From Novosphingobium huizhouense (GTDB lineage Bacteria > Pseudomonadota > Alphaproteobacteria > Sphingomonadales > Sphingomonadaceae): DNA of 56,273 nucleotides. Every line of letters starts with the position of its first letter. Positions within the stretch are counted from its first letter, which is position 1. The position numbers and the translations under genes are program-made. Of this stretch, positions 18,329 to 26,558 are shown in pieces. The notes beneath the pieces were generated by a model. It had not been told where the DNA came from. It ran no database searches and worked only from the letters and a program-made list of their open reading frames with translations. The stretch is from contig NZ_JAILXZ010000007.1 in the NCBI RefSeq assembly GCF_020179475.1, forward strand, positions 1-56,273, in the 5' to 3' direction.

Positions 18329-19495
18329 ATGTCCTTCTTCCAGAGCCTTGCCGCCGCCTTCAAGGGCGAGGCGGTGACCCCCCGCGCGCCGCTGGGCCGC
18401 AGCTTTGTCTCGCCCTGGGCCGAGGCCTTCGACTGGCGCGGCGGCGATGCCCGCGCGGGCCTGCCCTTCCCCGAAGCGAGCCGCGAGGCCTATCTGCGCA
18501 ACCCGGTGGCGCATCGCGCGGTGCGGCTGGTGGCCGAGGGCATCGGCGGCGCGCCGATCGCCGCGTCCGATCCCGCGCTCGCCCGGCTGGTCGGCGCGAC
18601 CAGCGCCGGGCAGGCGCTGCTGGAGACGCTCGCCAGCCAGGTCCTGCTCAACGGCAACGCCTACGTGCAGATCCTGCGCGATGCCGAGGACGAGGTCGCC
18701 GAGCTCTATGCGCTGCGCCCCGACCGGGTGAGCGTGGTGCCCGATGCGGCAGGCTGGCCGGCCGCCTTCGCCTACCGCGTCGGCGAACAGACGATGACCT
18801 TGCCCGCCAGCGACGACCTGGGCCGGGCGAACGTGATCCACATCCGCGGCTTTCACCCGACCGACGACCACTATGGCGCCGGCTGCCTGAGCGCGGCGGA
18901 AGATGCAGTGGCGGTGCACAATGCCGCCTCGCGCTGGAACATCGCGCTGCTCGAGAACGCGGCGCGGCCCTCGGGCGCGATGGTCTACGATCCCGGCGAG
19001 CCGGGCGCGACGCTGACCGCCGAGCAGTTCGACCGGATCAAGGCCGAGCTCGCCGCCGCCTATGCCGGGGGCGCCAATGCCGGCCGGCCGATGCTGCTCG
19101 AAGGCGGGCTGAAGTGGCAGCCGATGGCGATGACCCCGGCGGACATGGACTTCGCCGCGCTCAAGGCTTCGGCCGCGCGCGACATCGCGCTCGCCTTCGG
19201 GGTGCCGCCGATGCTGATCGGCCTGCCCGGCGACAGCACCTACGCCAACTACCGCGAGGCCAACCGCGCGCTGTGGCGGCTGACGCTGCTGCCGCTCGCC
19301 GGCAAGCTGCTCGCCGCGCTGAGCGAGGGCCTTGCGCCCTGGTTTGCCGGCGCGAGCCTGGCGGTCGACCTCGATCGCGTGCCCGCGCTCGCCGAGGACC
19401 GCGAGACGCTGTGGTCGATGGTCGGCGCGGCCGACTTCCTGTCGAGCGCGGAAAAGCGCCGCATCCTGGGCCTTGGAACGGAGAGCGCACGATGA
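18329..19495 (+). CDS. GTA portal protein (g3)
   Basis: A 388-residue HK97-type phage portal, close to the length of RcGTA portal. It shows the family stretches YLRNPVAHRAVRLVAEGIG, LNGNAYVQILRD and the C-terminal FGVPPMLIGLPGDSTYANYR. Twelve copies should form the DNA entry channel at one capsid vertex. It follows the terminase gene by 25 bases and overlaps the next gene by 4. Confidence 0.94.
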   Translation: MSFFQSLAAAFKGEAVTPRAPLGRSFVSPWAEAFDWRGGDARAGLPFPEASREAYLRNPVAHRAVRLVAEGIGGAPIAASDPALARLVGATSAGQALLETLASQVLLNGNAYVQILRDAEDEVAELYALRPDRVSVVPDAAGWPAAFAYRVGEQTMTLPASDDLGRANVIHIRGFHPTDDHYGAGCLSAAEDAVAVHNAASRWNIALLENAARPSGAMVYDPGEPGATLTAEQFDRIKAELAAAYAGGANAGRPMLLEGGLKWQPMAMTPADMDFAALKASAARDIALAFGVPPMLIGLPGDSTYANYREANRALWRLTLLPLAGKLLAALSEGLAPWFAGASLAVDLDRVPALAEDRETLWSMVGAADFLSSAEKRRILGLGTESAR

Positions 19496-19800
19496 AGCGC
19501 GAGGACATGCTGGCGCGCCTGCTGGCGCAGGCCGAGACCGAAGGGTCCGAACTGATCACGCTGCGCGCGATCGTCGAGGAGGCGAGCGACCTCGGCGCGG
19601 CGCGCGTGCTCGAGCGGATGGGCCTTGCCGACGAGACCGCGCACGAGGACCTCGCCGAACTGCGCGAGCTGCTTCAGGCCTGGCGCGACGCCAAGGCGAG
19701 CGCGTGGAAGGCGATCGTCGACTGGCTGGTGCGCGGCATCCTGGCGCTGCTGCTGTTCGGCATCGCGGTGCGGCTGGGCTTCGGCGGCCTGCTGCAGTGA
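19492..19800 (+). CDS. GTA small membrane-associated protein (g3.5-like, DUF6127)
   Basis: A 102-residue protein with a helical N-terminal part (MKREDMLARLLAQAETEG) and a single C-terminal transmembrane segment (WLVRGILALLLFGIAVRLGF). It occupies the position of g3.5 in GTA clusters, between portal and protease, and overlaps both by 4 bases. Function is unknown. Confidence 0.82.
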   Translation: MKREDMLARLLAQAETEGSELITLRAIVEEASDLGAARVLERMGLADETAHEDLAELRELLQAWRDAKASAWKAIVDWLVRGILALLLFGIAVRLGFGGLLQ

Positions 19801-20228
19801 CCGCGCGCCCCCCGATCCGCTTCGCCGGCTATGCCGCGGTGTTCGGCAAGCGCGACAGCGGGGGCGACACGATCGTCCCCGGCGCCTTTGCCGCAACGCT
19901 CGCCGCGCGCGCCGCCGCCGGGATGCGCCTGCCGCTCTACTGGCAGCATCGCCCCGACCAGCAGATCGGCTGGGTCGAGAGCGCCGAGGAAGATGCGCGG
20001 GGCCTGCGTGTGATCGCGCAGGTGACCGCCACGGATTCGCCGGCGGCGCGGGCGCTGGCGCGCGGCGCGGTCGACGGACTGTCGTTCGGATACCGCGTGC
20101 GCGACGGCGCGCTGCGCGGCGGCGGACGCGAGTTGCGCGCGCTCGACCTTCTCGAAGTGAGCCTGGTTTCCAGGCCGATGCAGCCGCTGGCGCGGGTGCA
20201 CATGGTCAGTCCGCCCCCCGCCGGCTGA
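19797..20228 (+). CDS. GTA prohead protease (g4, HK97 family)
   Basis: A 143-residue serine protease of the S78 family that trims the capsid protein during maturation. The catalytic His lies in LYWQHRPDQQIGWV and the Ser in VDGLSFGYRV, followed by LLEVSLVSRPMQPLARV. The GTG start overlaps the preceding stop (GTGA). An ordinary length for a GTA protease. Confidence 0.92.
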   Translation: MTARPPIRFAGYAAVFGKRDSGGDTIVPGAFAATLAARAAAGMRLPLYWQHRPDQQIGWVESAEEDARGLRVIAQVTATDSPAARALARGAVDGLSFGYRVRDGALRGGGRELRALDLLEVSLVSRPMQPLARVHMVSPPPAG

Positions 20229-20295
20229 CCCCCCGACATTACCGAAGGGCCGCCCCATGGGGTGGCCAACCCCAGCAGAAAGGACGTTCAGCCCC

Positions 20296-21462
20296 ATGGA
20301 CATCGAAAACCACGAAGCGATCGCGCAGCCCTGCCCGATCGAGACCAAGGCCGACGCGCTCGAAGCCTCGTTCGACCTTGCCGCCCGGCAGGAAGCGCAC
20401 GATGCCGCGCTCGCCAGCCTGCGCGGCGAAGTCGAGGAAGTGAAGAGCCGGCTCGAGCGCGTCTATCGCACTTCGGCCGCGCGGCCCGTGCTCGCCGCCA
20501 CCGACGCTGCTGCGCGGGGCTTCATCGACGGCTACATCCGCACCGGCCGCGAGACCGAACTGAAGTCGCTGTCGACCGCGGTTCCCGCCGACGGCGGCTT
20601 TGCCGTGCCGCGCCAGATCGACGAGCTGATCTCGAACCGCCTGGTCAAGATCAGCGCGGTGCGTTCGGTCGCGACGATCGTCCAGACCAGCACCAGCGGC
20701 TTCCGTCGCCTGCTGTCGATCGGCGGCACCACCTCGGGCTGGGTGAGCGAGACCGCGGCGCGTCCCGAAACGGCCAGCCCCAAGCTCGCCGAGATCGTGC
20801 CGCCGATGGGTGAGCTCTACGCCAATCCCTCGGCCACGCAGGCCATGCTCGACGACGCCGCGTTCGACGTCGAGAACTGGCTCGCCGGCGAAATCGCCAC
20901 CGAGTTCGGCCGGGCCGAAGGCGCCGCCTTCATCAACGGCAGCGGCACCAACCAGCCCAAGGGCTTCCTCCAGGCAGGGTCTGCGACGACCGGCGACGCC
21001 ACCCGCGCCTATGGCACGCTGCAGCACATCGTCTCGGGCAACGCCACCGGCTTCGACACCAGCCCCGACAGCAAGCTGATCGACATGGTCTTCTCGCTGC
21101 GCGCCGGCCTGCGCCAGGGCGCGGTGTGGATGATGAATTCGACCACGCTGGCCGCAGTGCGCAAGTTCAAGGCCGCCGACGGTTCGTTCCTGTGGCAGCC
21201 GGGCATCGTCGAAGGCCAGCCCAACCGCCTGCTCGGCTACCCGGTGGTCGAGGCCGAGGACATGCCCGACATCGGCGCCGGCGCCTTCCCGATCGCGTTC
21301 GGCAACTTCAAGGCCGGCTACCTGATCACCGAGCGCAGCGCCACCCGCATCCTGCGCGATCCCTACACCAACAAGCCCTACGTGCAGTTCTACGCGACGC
21401 GCCGCGTCGGCGGCCAGGTGCTCGACAGCGACGCGATCAAGCTCCTGAAGATCTCGACCTGA
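20296..21462 (+). CDS. GTA major capsid protein (g5, HK97 fold)
   Basis: Main shell protein, 388 residues. The N-terminal third has a coiled coil (about 35-65) that probably acts as the scaffold removed by the protease, and the HK97 core starts near residue 100 (STAVPADGGFAVPRQIDELI). Conserved stretches include INGSGTNQPKGFL and GNFKAGYLITERSATRILRDP. The start at 20296 has an AAAGGA ribosome site; an upstream ATG at 20257 lacks one. A strong hairpin follows the stop. Confidence 0.95.
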   Translation: MDIENHEAIAQPCPIETKADALEASFDLAARQEAHDAALASLRGEVEEVKSRLERVYRTSAARPVLAATDAAARGFIDGYIRTGRETELKSLSTAVPADGGFAVPRQIDELISNRLVKISAVRSVATIVQTSTSGFRRLLSIGGTTSGWVSETAARPETASPKLAEIVPPMGELYANPSATQAMLDDAAFDVENWLAGEIATEFGRAEGAAFINGSGTNQPKGFLQAGSATTGDATRAYGTLQHIVSGNATGFDTSPDSKLIDMVFSLRAGLRQGAVWMMNSTTLAAVRKFKAADGSFLWQPGIVEGQPNRLLGYPVVEAEDMPDIGAGAFPIAFGNFKAGYLITERSATRILRDPYTNKPYVQFYATRRVGGQVLDSDAIKLLKIST

Positions 21463-21473
21463 TCGTTCCTGCC

Positions 21474-21547
21474 GGGCGTCGCGTGTCCCCTTCGCGACGC
21501 CCCGACTTCGCCCGCGGCGGACCTCCCGCCGCCGCGGGCGATCTTTT
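21474..21547 (+). terminator. Two hairpins after the capsid gene; second is terminator-like
   Basis: The first hairpin pairs 21474-21483 with 21493-21502 (GGGCGTCGCG and its complement). The second pairs 21509-21520 with 21529-21540 over 12 perfect base pairs (CGCCCGCGGCGG) and is followed by ATCTTTT. It lies inside the GTA operon, between capsid and connector genes, so it should reduce but not stop downstream transcription. Confidence 0.7.
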
Positions 21548-21571
21548 CCCATCCCAATTCCGGAGACTGCC

Positions 21572-22126
21572 ATGAAGCGGGCAATCGTCGCACCGCCCTC
21601 GCTGGCGCCAGCCGCGCTGGCCGAACTGAAGGCGTGGCTGGGCATCACCACCGGCCGAGACGACGCGGAACTGACCGCGCTGCTGATGGCCTCGCTCGAC
21701 TTGTGCGAGGGCTTCACCGGCTCGATGCCGCTTCAGGCCGGCTGCGAGGAAGTGCTCGTCGCGACAGGCGACTGGCAGACGCTTTCGACGCGTCCGGTCC
21801 AGTCGATGACCCGCGCCGCCAGGATCGCGGCGACCGGGCAGCGGACCGAGCTTCCCGCGGGGAGCTACGAATACGACATCGCCGCCGATGGCACGGGCCG
21901 CTTCCGCCTGGCAGCGCCGATCGACGAAACGCGGGTGGCGGTGACCTTCACTGCGGGGCTCGCCGCCACGTGGGACGCCCTGCCCGATCCGCTGCGCCAT
22001 GGCATCATGCGCCTCGCCGCGCACGAACACCGCCTGCGCGACGCCGAGCGCGCGCCGCAGAGCAGCGCGCCGCCCGCGGCCGTCGCTGCGCTGTGGCGGC
22101 CCTGGCGCACGATGCGGCTGGCGTGA
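21572..22126 (+). CDS. GTA head-tail connector (g6-like)
   Basis: A 184-residue protein of the gp6-like head-tail connector type. It has the N-terminal helix LAELKAWLGITTGRDDAELT, DLCEGFTG, and the C-terminal helix LRHGIMRLAAHEHRL. It forms the adaptor ring under the portal. The start has a CGGAG ribosome site. The stop overlaps the next small gene by one base (TGATG). Confidence 0.85.
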   Translation: MKRAIVAPPSLAPAALAELKAWLGITTGRDDAELTALLMASLDLCEGFTGSMPLQAGCEEVLVATGDWQTLSTRPVQSMTRAARIAATGQRTELPAGSYEYDIAADGTGRFRLAAPIDETRVAVTFTAGLAATWDALPDPLRHGIMRLAAHEHRLRDAERAPQSSAPPAAVAALWRPWRTMRLA

Positions 22127-22275
22127 TGGCGTTCGACTTCGCCGCGCTCGAACAGCGCCTCGTGGCGCGCGCCCGGGCGCTTGCCGAAGCGCGCGCGCTC
22201 GCCCGCACGCTGCGCCGCCCCGCCGACCGCTGGCGCGACGCGCGCCTGCTGTGGCCCCTGTTCGCAAAGGACTGA
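22126..22275 (+). CDS. 49-residue GTA protein (g7 position)
   Basis: A small arginine- and alanine-rich protein: MAFDFAALEQRLVARARALA then a basic helix ending LLWPLFAKD. Its ATG overlaps the g6 stop and it ends 3 bases before g8. It sits where g7 lies in RcGTA, but I cannot confirm homology because it is so short. The tight packing supports expression. Confidence 0.65.
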   Translation: MAFDFAALEQRLVARARALAEARALARTLRRPADRWRDARLLWPLFAKD

Positions 22276-22278
22276 CCG

Positions 22279-22674
22279 ATGGAACTCGCCTTTCGCGCCG
22301 CCCTGCTCGCCTGGCTGGCCGCCGATGCGACGCTGGCCGGGTCGCTCAACGCGATCACCGAAGAGGCGCCCTCGCGCGTGGCGCTGCCGTGGCTGGCGCT
22401 GACCGCCAGCGCAAGCAACGACTGGAGCACCAAGACCACGGTGGGCCGCGAAGTGCGCGTGGCGCTCGAGCTTGCCTACCGCGGCGACGATCCGCTTTCG
22501 GAAAGCGCGCTGATCGCGGCGATCGAGCGCCGGGTCGAGACCCTTCCGGCGGACCAGAGCGCCTACGGCTTCCGCGCGGTCAACCTGATGTTCCTGAAAG
22601 CCCGGAGCGAGCAGCGCGGCGAAGCGCTGCGCGCGCTGGTGCTCGAGTACCGCGCGCGGCTTCTCGCCGCCTGA
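22279..22674 (+). CDS. GTA DUF3168 tail-completion protein (g8)
   Basis: A 131-residue DUF3168 protein, the tail terminator or completion type. N-terminal MELAFRAALLAWLAADATLA and the central WSTKTTVGREVRVALELAYRG are typical. It joins tail to head connector. It is packed between the 49-residue gene and the major tail protein gene. Confidence 0.9.
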   Translation: MELAFRAALLAWLAADATLAGSLNAITEEAPSRVALPWLALTASASNDWSTKTTVGREVRVALELAYRGDDPLSESALIAAIERRVETLPADQSAYGFRAVNLMFLKARSEQRGEALRALVLEYRARLLAA

Positions 22675-22697
22675 CCATAATTTCGAGGAGAACCGAC

Positions 22698-23105
22698 ATG
22701 GCAGCACAGAAAGGAAGCGCCTTCCTGCTCAAGATCAGCGATGGCGCGGCGAGCCCGACCTACAACACGGTCGCCGGGCTGCGCACCACGCAGATGTCGA
22801 TCAACGGCGAGGCGGTGGTGATCACCAGCAAGGATTCGGGCGGCTGGCGCGAACTGCTGTCGGGCGCGGGCACGCGCTCGGTCAGCGTCAGCGCCGCCGG
22901 GATCTTCCTCGGCAGCGCGGCCGAGACGCAGATCCGCGGCAACGCGCTGTCCGGCACGATCGCCGACTATGAACTGTCGTTCGACGGCGGCGAGAAGATG
23001 CGCGGCAAGTTCCTCGTCCAGCGGCTCGATTACTCGGGCGACTTCAACGGCGAGCGCAACTACACGATGACGCTCGAGAGCTCGGGCGCGGTGGCCCAGG
23101 CATGA
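22698..23105 (+). CDS. GTA major tail protein (g9)
   Basis: A 135-residue tube protein of the TP901-1 major tail type: AAQKGSAFLLKISDG, VVITSKDSGGWRELLSGAG and the C-terminal LVQRLDYSGDFNGERNY. It stacks in rings to form the tail. A strong CGAGGAG ribosome site precedes the start, which fits high expression. It overlaps g10 by 4 bases. Confidence 0.93.
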   Translation: MAAQKGSAFLLKISDGAASPTYNTVAGLRTTQMSINGEAVVITSKDSGGWRELLSGAGTRSVSVSAAGIFLGSAAETQIRGNALSGTIADYELSFDGGEKMRGKFLVQRLDYSGDFNGERNYTMTLESSGAVAQA

Positions 23106-23416
23106 GCGCGCCGGCCAATCCCCAGCGCGGCGAGGCCTCGCTGGTGCTGCAGGGCGTGGAGCATGTGCTGCGCCCGACCTTCACCGCGCTGGTCGCCGCC
23201 GAGGAGGAACTCGGCTCGCTGTTCGCGCTGGCCGAGCGCGCCAGCGGCGGCGAGCTCAAGCTGGCCGAACTGGCGACGCTGTTCTGGCACTGCCTGCGCG
23301 AGCACGACACGCTCGATCGCGCGGCGTTCTGCGACGCGCTGGTCGAGGCCGGCCTGTCCGCCAGCGCGCCGGTGCTGCGGGCGTTGCTGCTGCAGGTGCT
23401 GAAGGGCGCAGCGTGA
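23102..23416 (+). CDS. GTA gp10-type tail assembly protein
   Basis: A 104-residue protein matching the GTA-gp10 pattern (RGEASLVLQGVEHVLRPTFT, then helices containing LATLFWHCLREHD). It is thought to be a tail assembly chaperone. It overlaps both neighbours by 4 bases. Confidence 0.87.
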   Translation: MSAPANPQRGEASLVLQGVEHVLRPTFTALVAAEEELGSLFALAERASGGELKLAELATLFWHCLREHDTLDRAAFCDALVEAGLSASAPVLRALLLQVLKGAA

Positions 23417-23628
23417 GCGAGGCCGGACAGCGCCCGTTCGCCGCCGGCGCAGGCCGGCTGGCGGGACGGGTCTGCCTCCTGCTCGACTGGTCGCCGGGAC
23501 GCTTCTGGCACGCGACGCCCGAGGAACTGCGCGCCGTGCTGGAGGCTGCCGGCGGTGCAAGCGAGACGACCGGCGCGATCGACCGGCGCACGATCGACGC
23601 GATGATGGAGCGCGAGCGAAATGGATAA
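23413..23628 (+). CDS. GTA small tail assembly chaperone (g10.1 position)
   Basis: A 71-residue protein with LLLDWSPGRFWHATPEELRA, the signature of short phage tail assembly chaperones that follow gp10-type genes. GTG start within the GTGA overlap with gp10. It overlaps the tape-measure gene by 8 bases. Confidence 0.8.
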   Translation: MSEAGQRPFAAGAGRLAGRVCLLLDWSPGRFWHATPEELRAVLEAAGGASETTGAIDRRTIDAMMERERNG

Positions 23629-24205
23629 TCTCGACACACTGGTCGTCGACGTGCGGGCGAGCACCGACGGCTTCGCCAGCGACGTCGCCAAGATGCGCGA
23701 CAGCTTCGACGGCATTCTCGTGGAGGGCTTCGCCAAGGGCGGCGCTACGCTCGAACGGAGCCTGGCGAGTGCGATCCGCAAGGGCAGCCTGGGGTTCGAG
23801 GACCTTGGCAAGGTGGCCGGCCGGGTGCTCGATTCGATCGCCAGCCAGTCGCTGCGCGCCGGGATCGCCTCGCTGGGCGCGGGCTCGGGCGGCGACGGCG
23901 GCGCCGCGGGCGGGGTGGCCGGCGGTCTTGCGAGCCTGGTCGGGTCGCTGTTCGGCCTGCCCGGCCGCGCGACCGGCGGGCCGGTGGCTCCCGGCCGCCC
24001 CTACGTGGTGGGCGAGCGCGGCCCCGAAATGTTCGTGCCGACGTCGGCCGGGCGCATCGAGAGCGCGCCAGGCGCGCTCGGCGCGCGCAATGTCAACGTC
24101 TCGATCCGCGTCGTCGCCCCCGCCGGCGCGTCCGCCCCGGACAGCCTGCAGCGATCGAGCCGGCAGGTCGCGCAGGCGGTGCGCCGCGCGCTCAGCGACT
24201 ACTGA
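23621..24205 (+). CDS. GTA tape-measure protein (g11), short
   Basis: A 194-residue tape-measure protein. It has an N-terminal helical part (VDVRASTDGFASDVAKMRDS), a glycine-rich hydrophobic middle (about 90-120) and the C-terminal GRPYVVGERGPEMFVPTSAG that is common to short phage tape measures. The small size predicts a short tail, as in RcGTA. Confidence 0.88.
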   Translation: MDNLDTLVVDVRASTDGFASDVAKMRDSFDGILVEGFAKGGATLERSLASAIRKGSLGFEDLGKVAGRVLDSIASQSLRAGIASLGAGSGGDGGAAGGVAGGLASLVGSLFGLPGRATGGPVAPGRPYVVGERGPEMFVPTSAGRIESAPGALGARNVNVSIRVVAPAGASAPDSLQRSSRQVAQAVRRALSDY

Positions 24206-24220
24206 GGGGAGCGGCGCGCC

Positions 24221-26557
24221 ATGGCTTTCTGGCTGGCAAAGCAGCGAACGGTCCAGCAGACCGACATCATCCAGCGCTTCGATCCGCGCTTCTGGACGGT
24301 CGACTTCCCGCGCCCGGCGATGGCGGCGGTGACCACGACCGGCGCCGATTCGCTGCGTGTCGACGCGGTGTTCCAGCAGCGCGGCGATCTCGTCGGGCTG
24401 ATCTGGGAAAGCGAGGACCGCTGGGATCATCCCCTGCTCGCCTACGATACGGACCGCGACTACGGCCGCACCACGCTTTCCTTCCGCTGGCGCTCGGACG
24501 GGGTGCTGGCGCTCGATGCCGTCAACGGCCCGACGCTGACGATCGAGGGGCGCGATGCGACAGGCGCGCCGCGCACCTGGTACGTGCGGCTGTGGAACTA
24601 CGCCAGCGGCACGCCGACCGATGCGCGGATCACGCTGCCGTTCTCGCGCTTGGCCGGTGGGTTCACGCTGCCGGGCGAAGCCGACCCGCTGCACCCGGAC
24701 GACATCGACCGGATGTTCGTCTCGCTGGTCGCGCCCGGCTATGCGAGCGGCGATGGCACCGCCTTCGCCACGCCGCAGGCGGGCTGGGTCGAGCTGTCGG
24801 AGATCCGTTGCGAGGGACACCGCCCGATGCTGACGATCGGCGACGTCATGGTCCCGCCGCATCGGCTGGGCATCGCGACCGGCTACGACGACAGCTACAA
24901 CCAGACCCCCGCGCGGCTGATCCGCTCGGCGCGCGGGCTCGGCTACCGCGGCAGCATCAACCATTACATCGGCATGAGCCATTTCTTCTCGCTCAAGCCC
25001 GACGGCGCAGGCGGGTTCGTGGCGGACCCCGGCGCCGCCGCGCTGAACCCGGCTGCGGAGAGTTGGCACCGCGCGTTCCTGGCGGCAGCGGCCGGCGCGG
25101 GCTATACCGTCATCCTTTCGCAGTCGTTCGAACTGCTCGCGCAGCATTGTCCGCCGGCGTGGCAGCAACGGACCCTGGCCGGCGCGCCGGCGTTGACCGG
25201 ATGGAGCCCGCCATCGACCCTGCTTTCGCCCGCCAGCGCGAGCGCGCTGGCGTGGCTGCGCAAGGTCGCGCTGGCGCTGGTCGCGCTACAGCAGGCGGCG
25301 GGATTGCCGGTGCGCTACCAGATTGGCGAGCCCTGGTGGTGGGTCACCGCCGACAAGCAGATCTGCCTCTACGACGATGCGGCGAAGGCGGCGCTCGGCG
25401 GCAGTCCGGTCGCGATCCCCTCGCTCGCGGCACCGCTTTCCGCGGCGCAACGCGCGCTGCTCGATGCAGCAGGCGCGGTGCTTGCCGCCGCCACTGCGTC
25501 GCTCGCGACGGCGGTGCGCACGGCGGCGGGGAGCGCGGGCGCCGAAGTGCTGCTGCTCGCCTTCCTGCCGACCGTGCTCGATCCCGCAACGCCCGAGGCG
25601 CATCGCGCGAACCTTCCCGCAGGCTGGGCCTCGCCTGCGTTCGATACACTCCAGCTCGAGGACTACGACTGGCTGGTCGAGGGCAAGGACGCGCTGCGCA
25701 GCACGGCCCGTGCCGCGGCGGAAGCGAAGCTCGGCTATCCGCGCGCGCGCCAGCACTTCCTGTCGGGCTTCGTGCTGGATGCGGGCGACGACGAGCCCTG
25801 GCGGCGGATCGACGCCGCGGCCGACGCGGCGATCGCCCTGGGAGTCGCCGAGACGTTCGTCTGGGCGCTGCCGCAGGTCGCGCGCGACGGTTTCACCAGG
25901 TTGCCCGAGACAGACAGGGAGGCGCCCATGCAGGCCTTCGACGACGTGCTCTTTCCCATCGCGCTCGGCCGGGCGGCGACGGTCACGCCCGAGTTTTCCA
26001 CCAACGTGACGATCACCGCGTCGGGGTTCGAGCGCCGCAACAGCCTGTGGACCAATGCGCGGCTGCGCTTCGACGTCGGACCCGGCGTCCGCTCGGAGGC
26101 CGAACTGGGCGAGCTGATCGCCTTCTTCCGCGCCCGTCGCGGCCAGGCGCGCGGCTTCCGGCTGCGCGATCCGTCGGACTACAGCTCGAACGGCATGACC
26201 GGCGTGCCGACTCTGCTCGACCAGGTGATCGGCCGAGGGGATGGCGCGACCGCGCGCTTCGATCTCGCCAAGTCCTATGGGAGCGGCGAGGAGAGCCAGA
26301 CGCGGCGGATCACCCGGCCGCGCGCCGGCAGCGTTCTGGTCGGCGTGAACGGCGTTGCCGCGTCCAACTGGACGCTGGCCGACGGCGGCACGATCGTGTT
26401 CGACAGCGCGCCGTCCACCGATGCGGTGATCACAGCCGGCTTCCTCTTCGACGTGCCGGTGCGCTTTGCCGAGGACCAGCTCGAAATCAGCGGCGCTGCG
26501 TTCGCCGCGGGCGAGGCGCCGACCGTGCCGCTCGTCGAACTGCGCGAGGATGCCTGA
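24221..26557 (+). CDS. GTA distal tail protein fused to glycosidase-like domain (g12)
   Basis: A 778-residue protein, over three times the usual g12 length of about 210. Residues 570-778 form the DUF2460 distal tail domain (MQAFDDVLFPIALGR to the end). Before it lie a beta-rich part (about 1-215) and a probable TIM-barrel (about 220-565) with GYDDSYNQTPARLIRSARG, YQIGEPWWW (E370) and TLQLEDYDWLVEG (E480), placed as acid/base and nucleophile candidates of a retaining glycosidase. This would digest surface sugar or wall polymer at the tail tip. Assignment of the N-terminal fold is inference from sequence pattern. Confidence 0.85.
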   Translation: MAFWLAKQRTVQQTDIIQRFDPRFWTVDFPRPAMAAVTTTGADSLRVDAVFQQRGDLVGLIWESEDRWDHPLLAYDTDRDYGRTTLSFRWRSDGVLALDAVNGPTLTIEGRDATGAPRTWYVRLWNYASGTPTDARITLPFSRLAGGFTLPGEADPLHPDDIDRMFVSLVAPGYASGDGTAFATPQAGWVELSEIRCEGHRPMLTIGDVMVPPHRLGIATGYDDSYNQTPARLIRSARGLGYRGSINHYIGMSHFFSLKPDGAGGFVADPGAAALNPAAESWHRAFLAAAAGAGYTVILSQSFELLAQHCPPAWQQRTLAGAPALTGWSPPSTLLSPASASALAWLRKVALALVALQQAAGLPVRYQIGEPWWWVTADKQICLYDDAAKAALGGSPVAIPSLAAPLSAAQRALLDAAGAVLAAATASLATAVRTAAGSAGAEVLLLAFLPTVLDPATPEAHRANLPAGWASPAFDTLQLEDYDWLVEGKDALRSTARAAAEAKLGYPRARQHFLSGFVLDAGDDEPWRRIDAAADAAIALGVAETFVWALPQVARDGFTRLPETDREAPMQAFDDVLFPIALGRAATVTPEFSTNVTITASGFERRNSLWTNARLRFDVGPGVRSEAELGELIAFFRARRGQARGFRLRDPSDYSSNGMTGVPTLLDQVIGRGDGATARFDLAKSYGSGEESQTRRITRPRAGSVLVGVNGVAASNWTLADGGTIVFDSAPSTDAVITAGFLFDVPVRFAEDQLEISGAAFAAGEAPTVPLVELREDA
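25916..25930 (+). promoter_or_regulatory. Possible internal ribosome site and start in g12
   Basis: AGGGAGG at 25916-25922 stands five bases before an in-frame ATG at 25928, exactly where the DUF2460 domain begins (residue 570). It could allow a separate 209-residue distal tail protein in addition to the full fusion, or be a relic of a once separate g12. Confidence 0.45.
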
Positions 26558-26558
26558 C

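Noticed and set aside
23060..25168. Long minus-strand open frame (702 codons) in the GTA cluster
   Set aside because: Antisense shadow of g10-g12; no recognisable domain, while the plus strand holds collinear tail genes.
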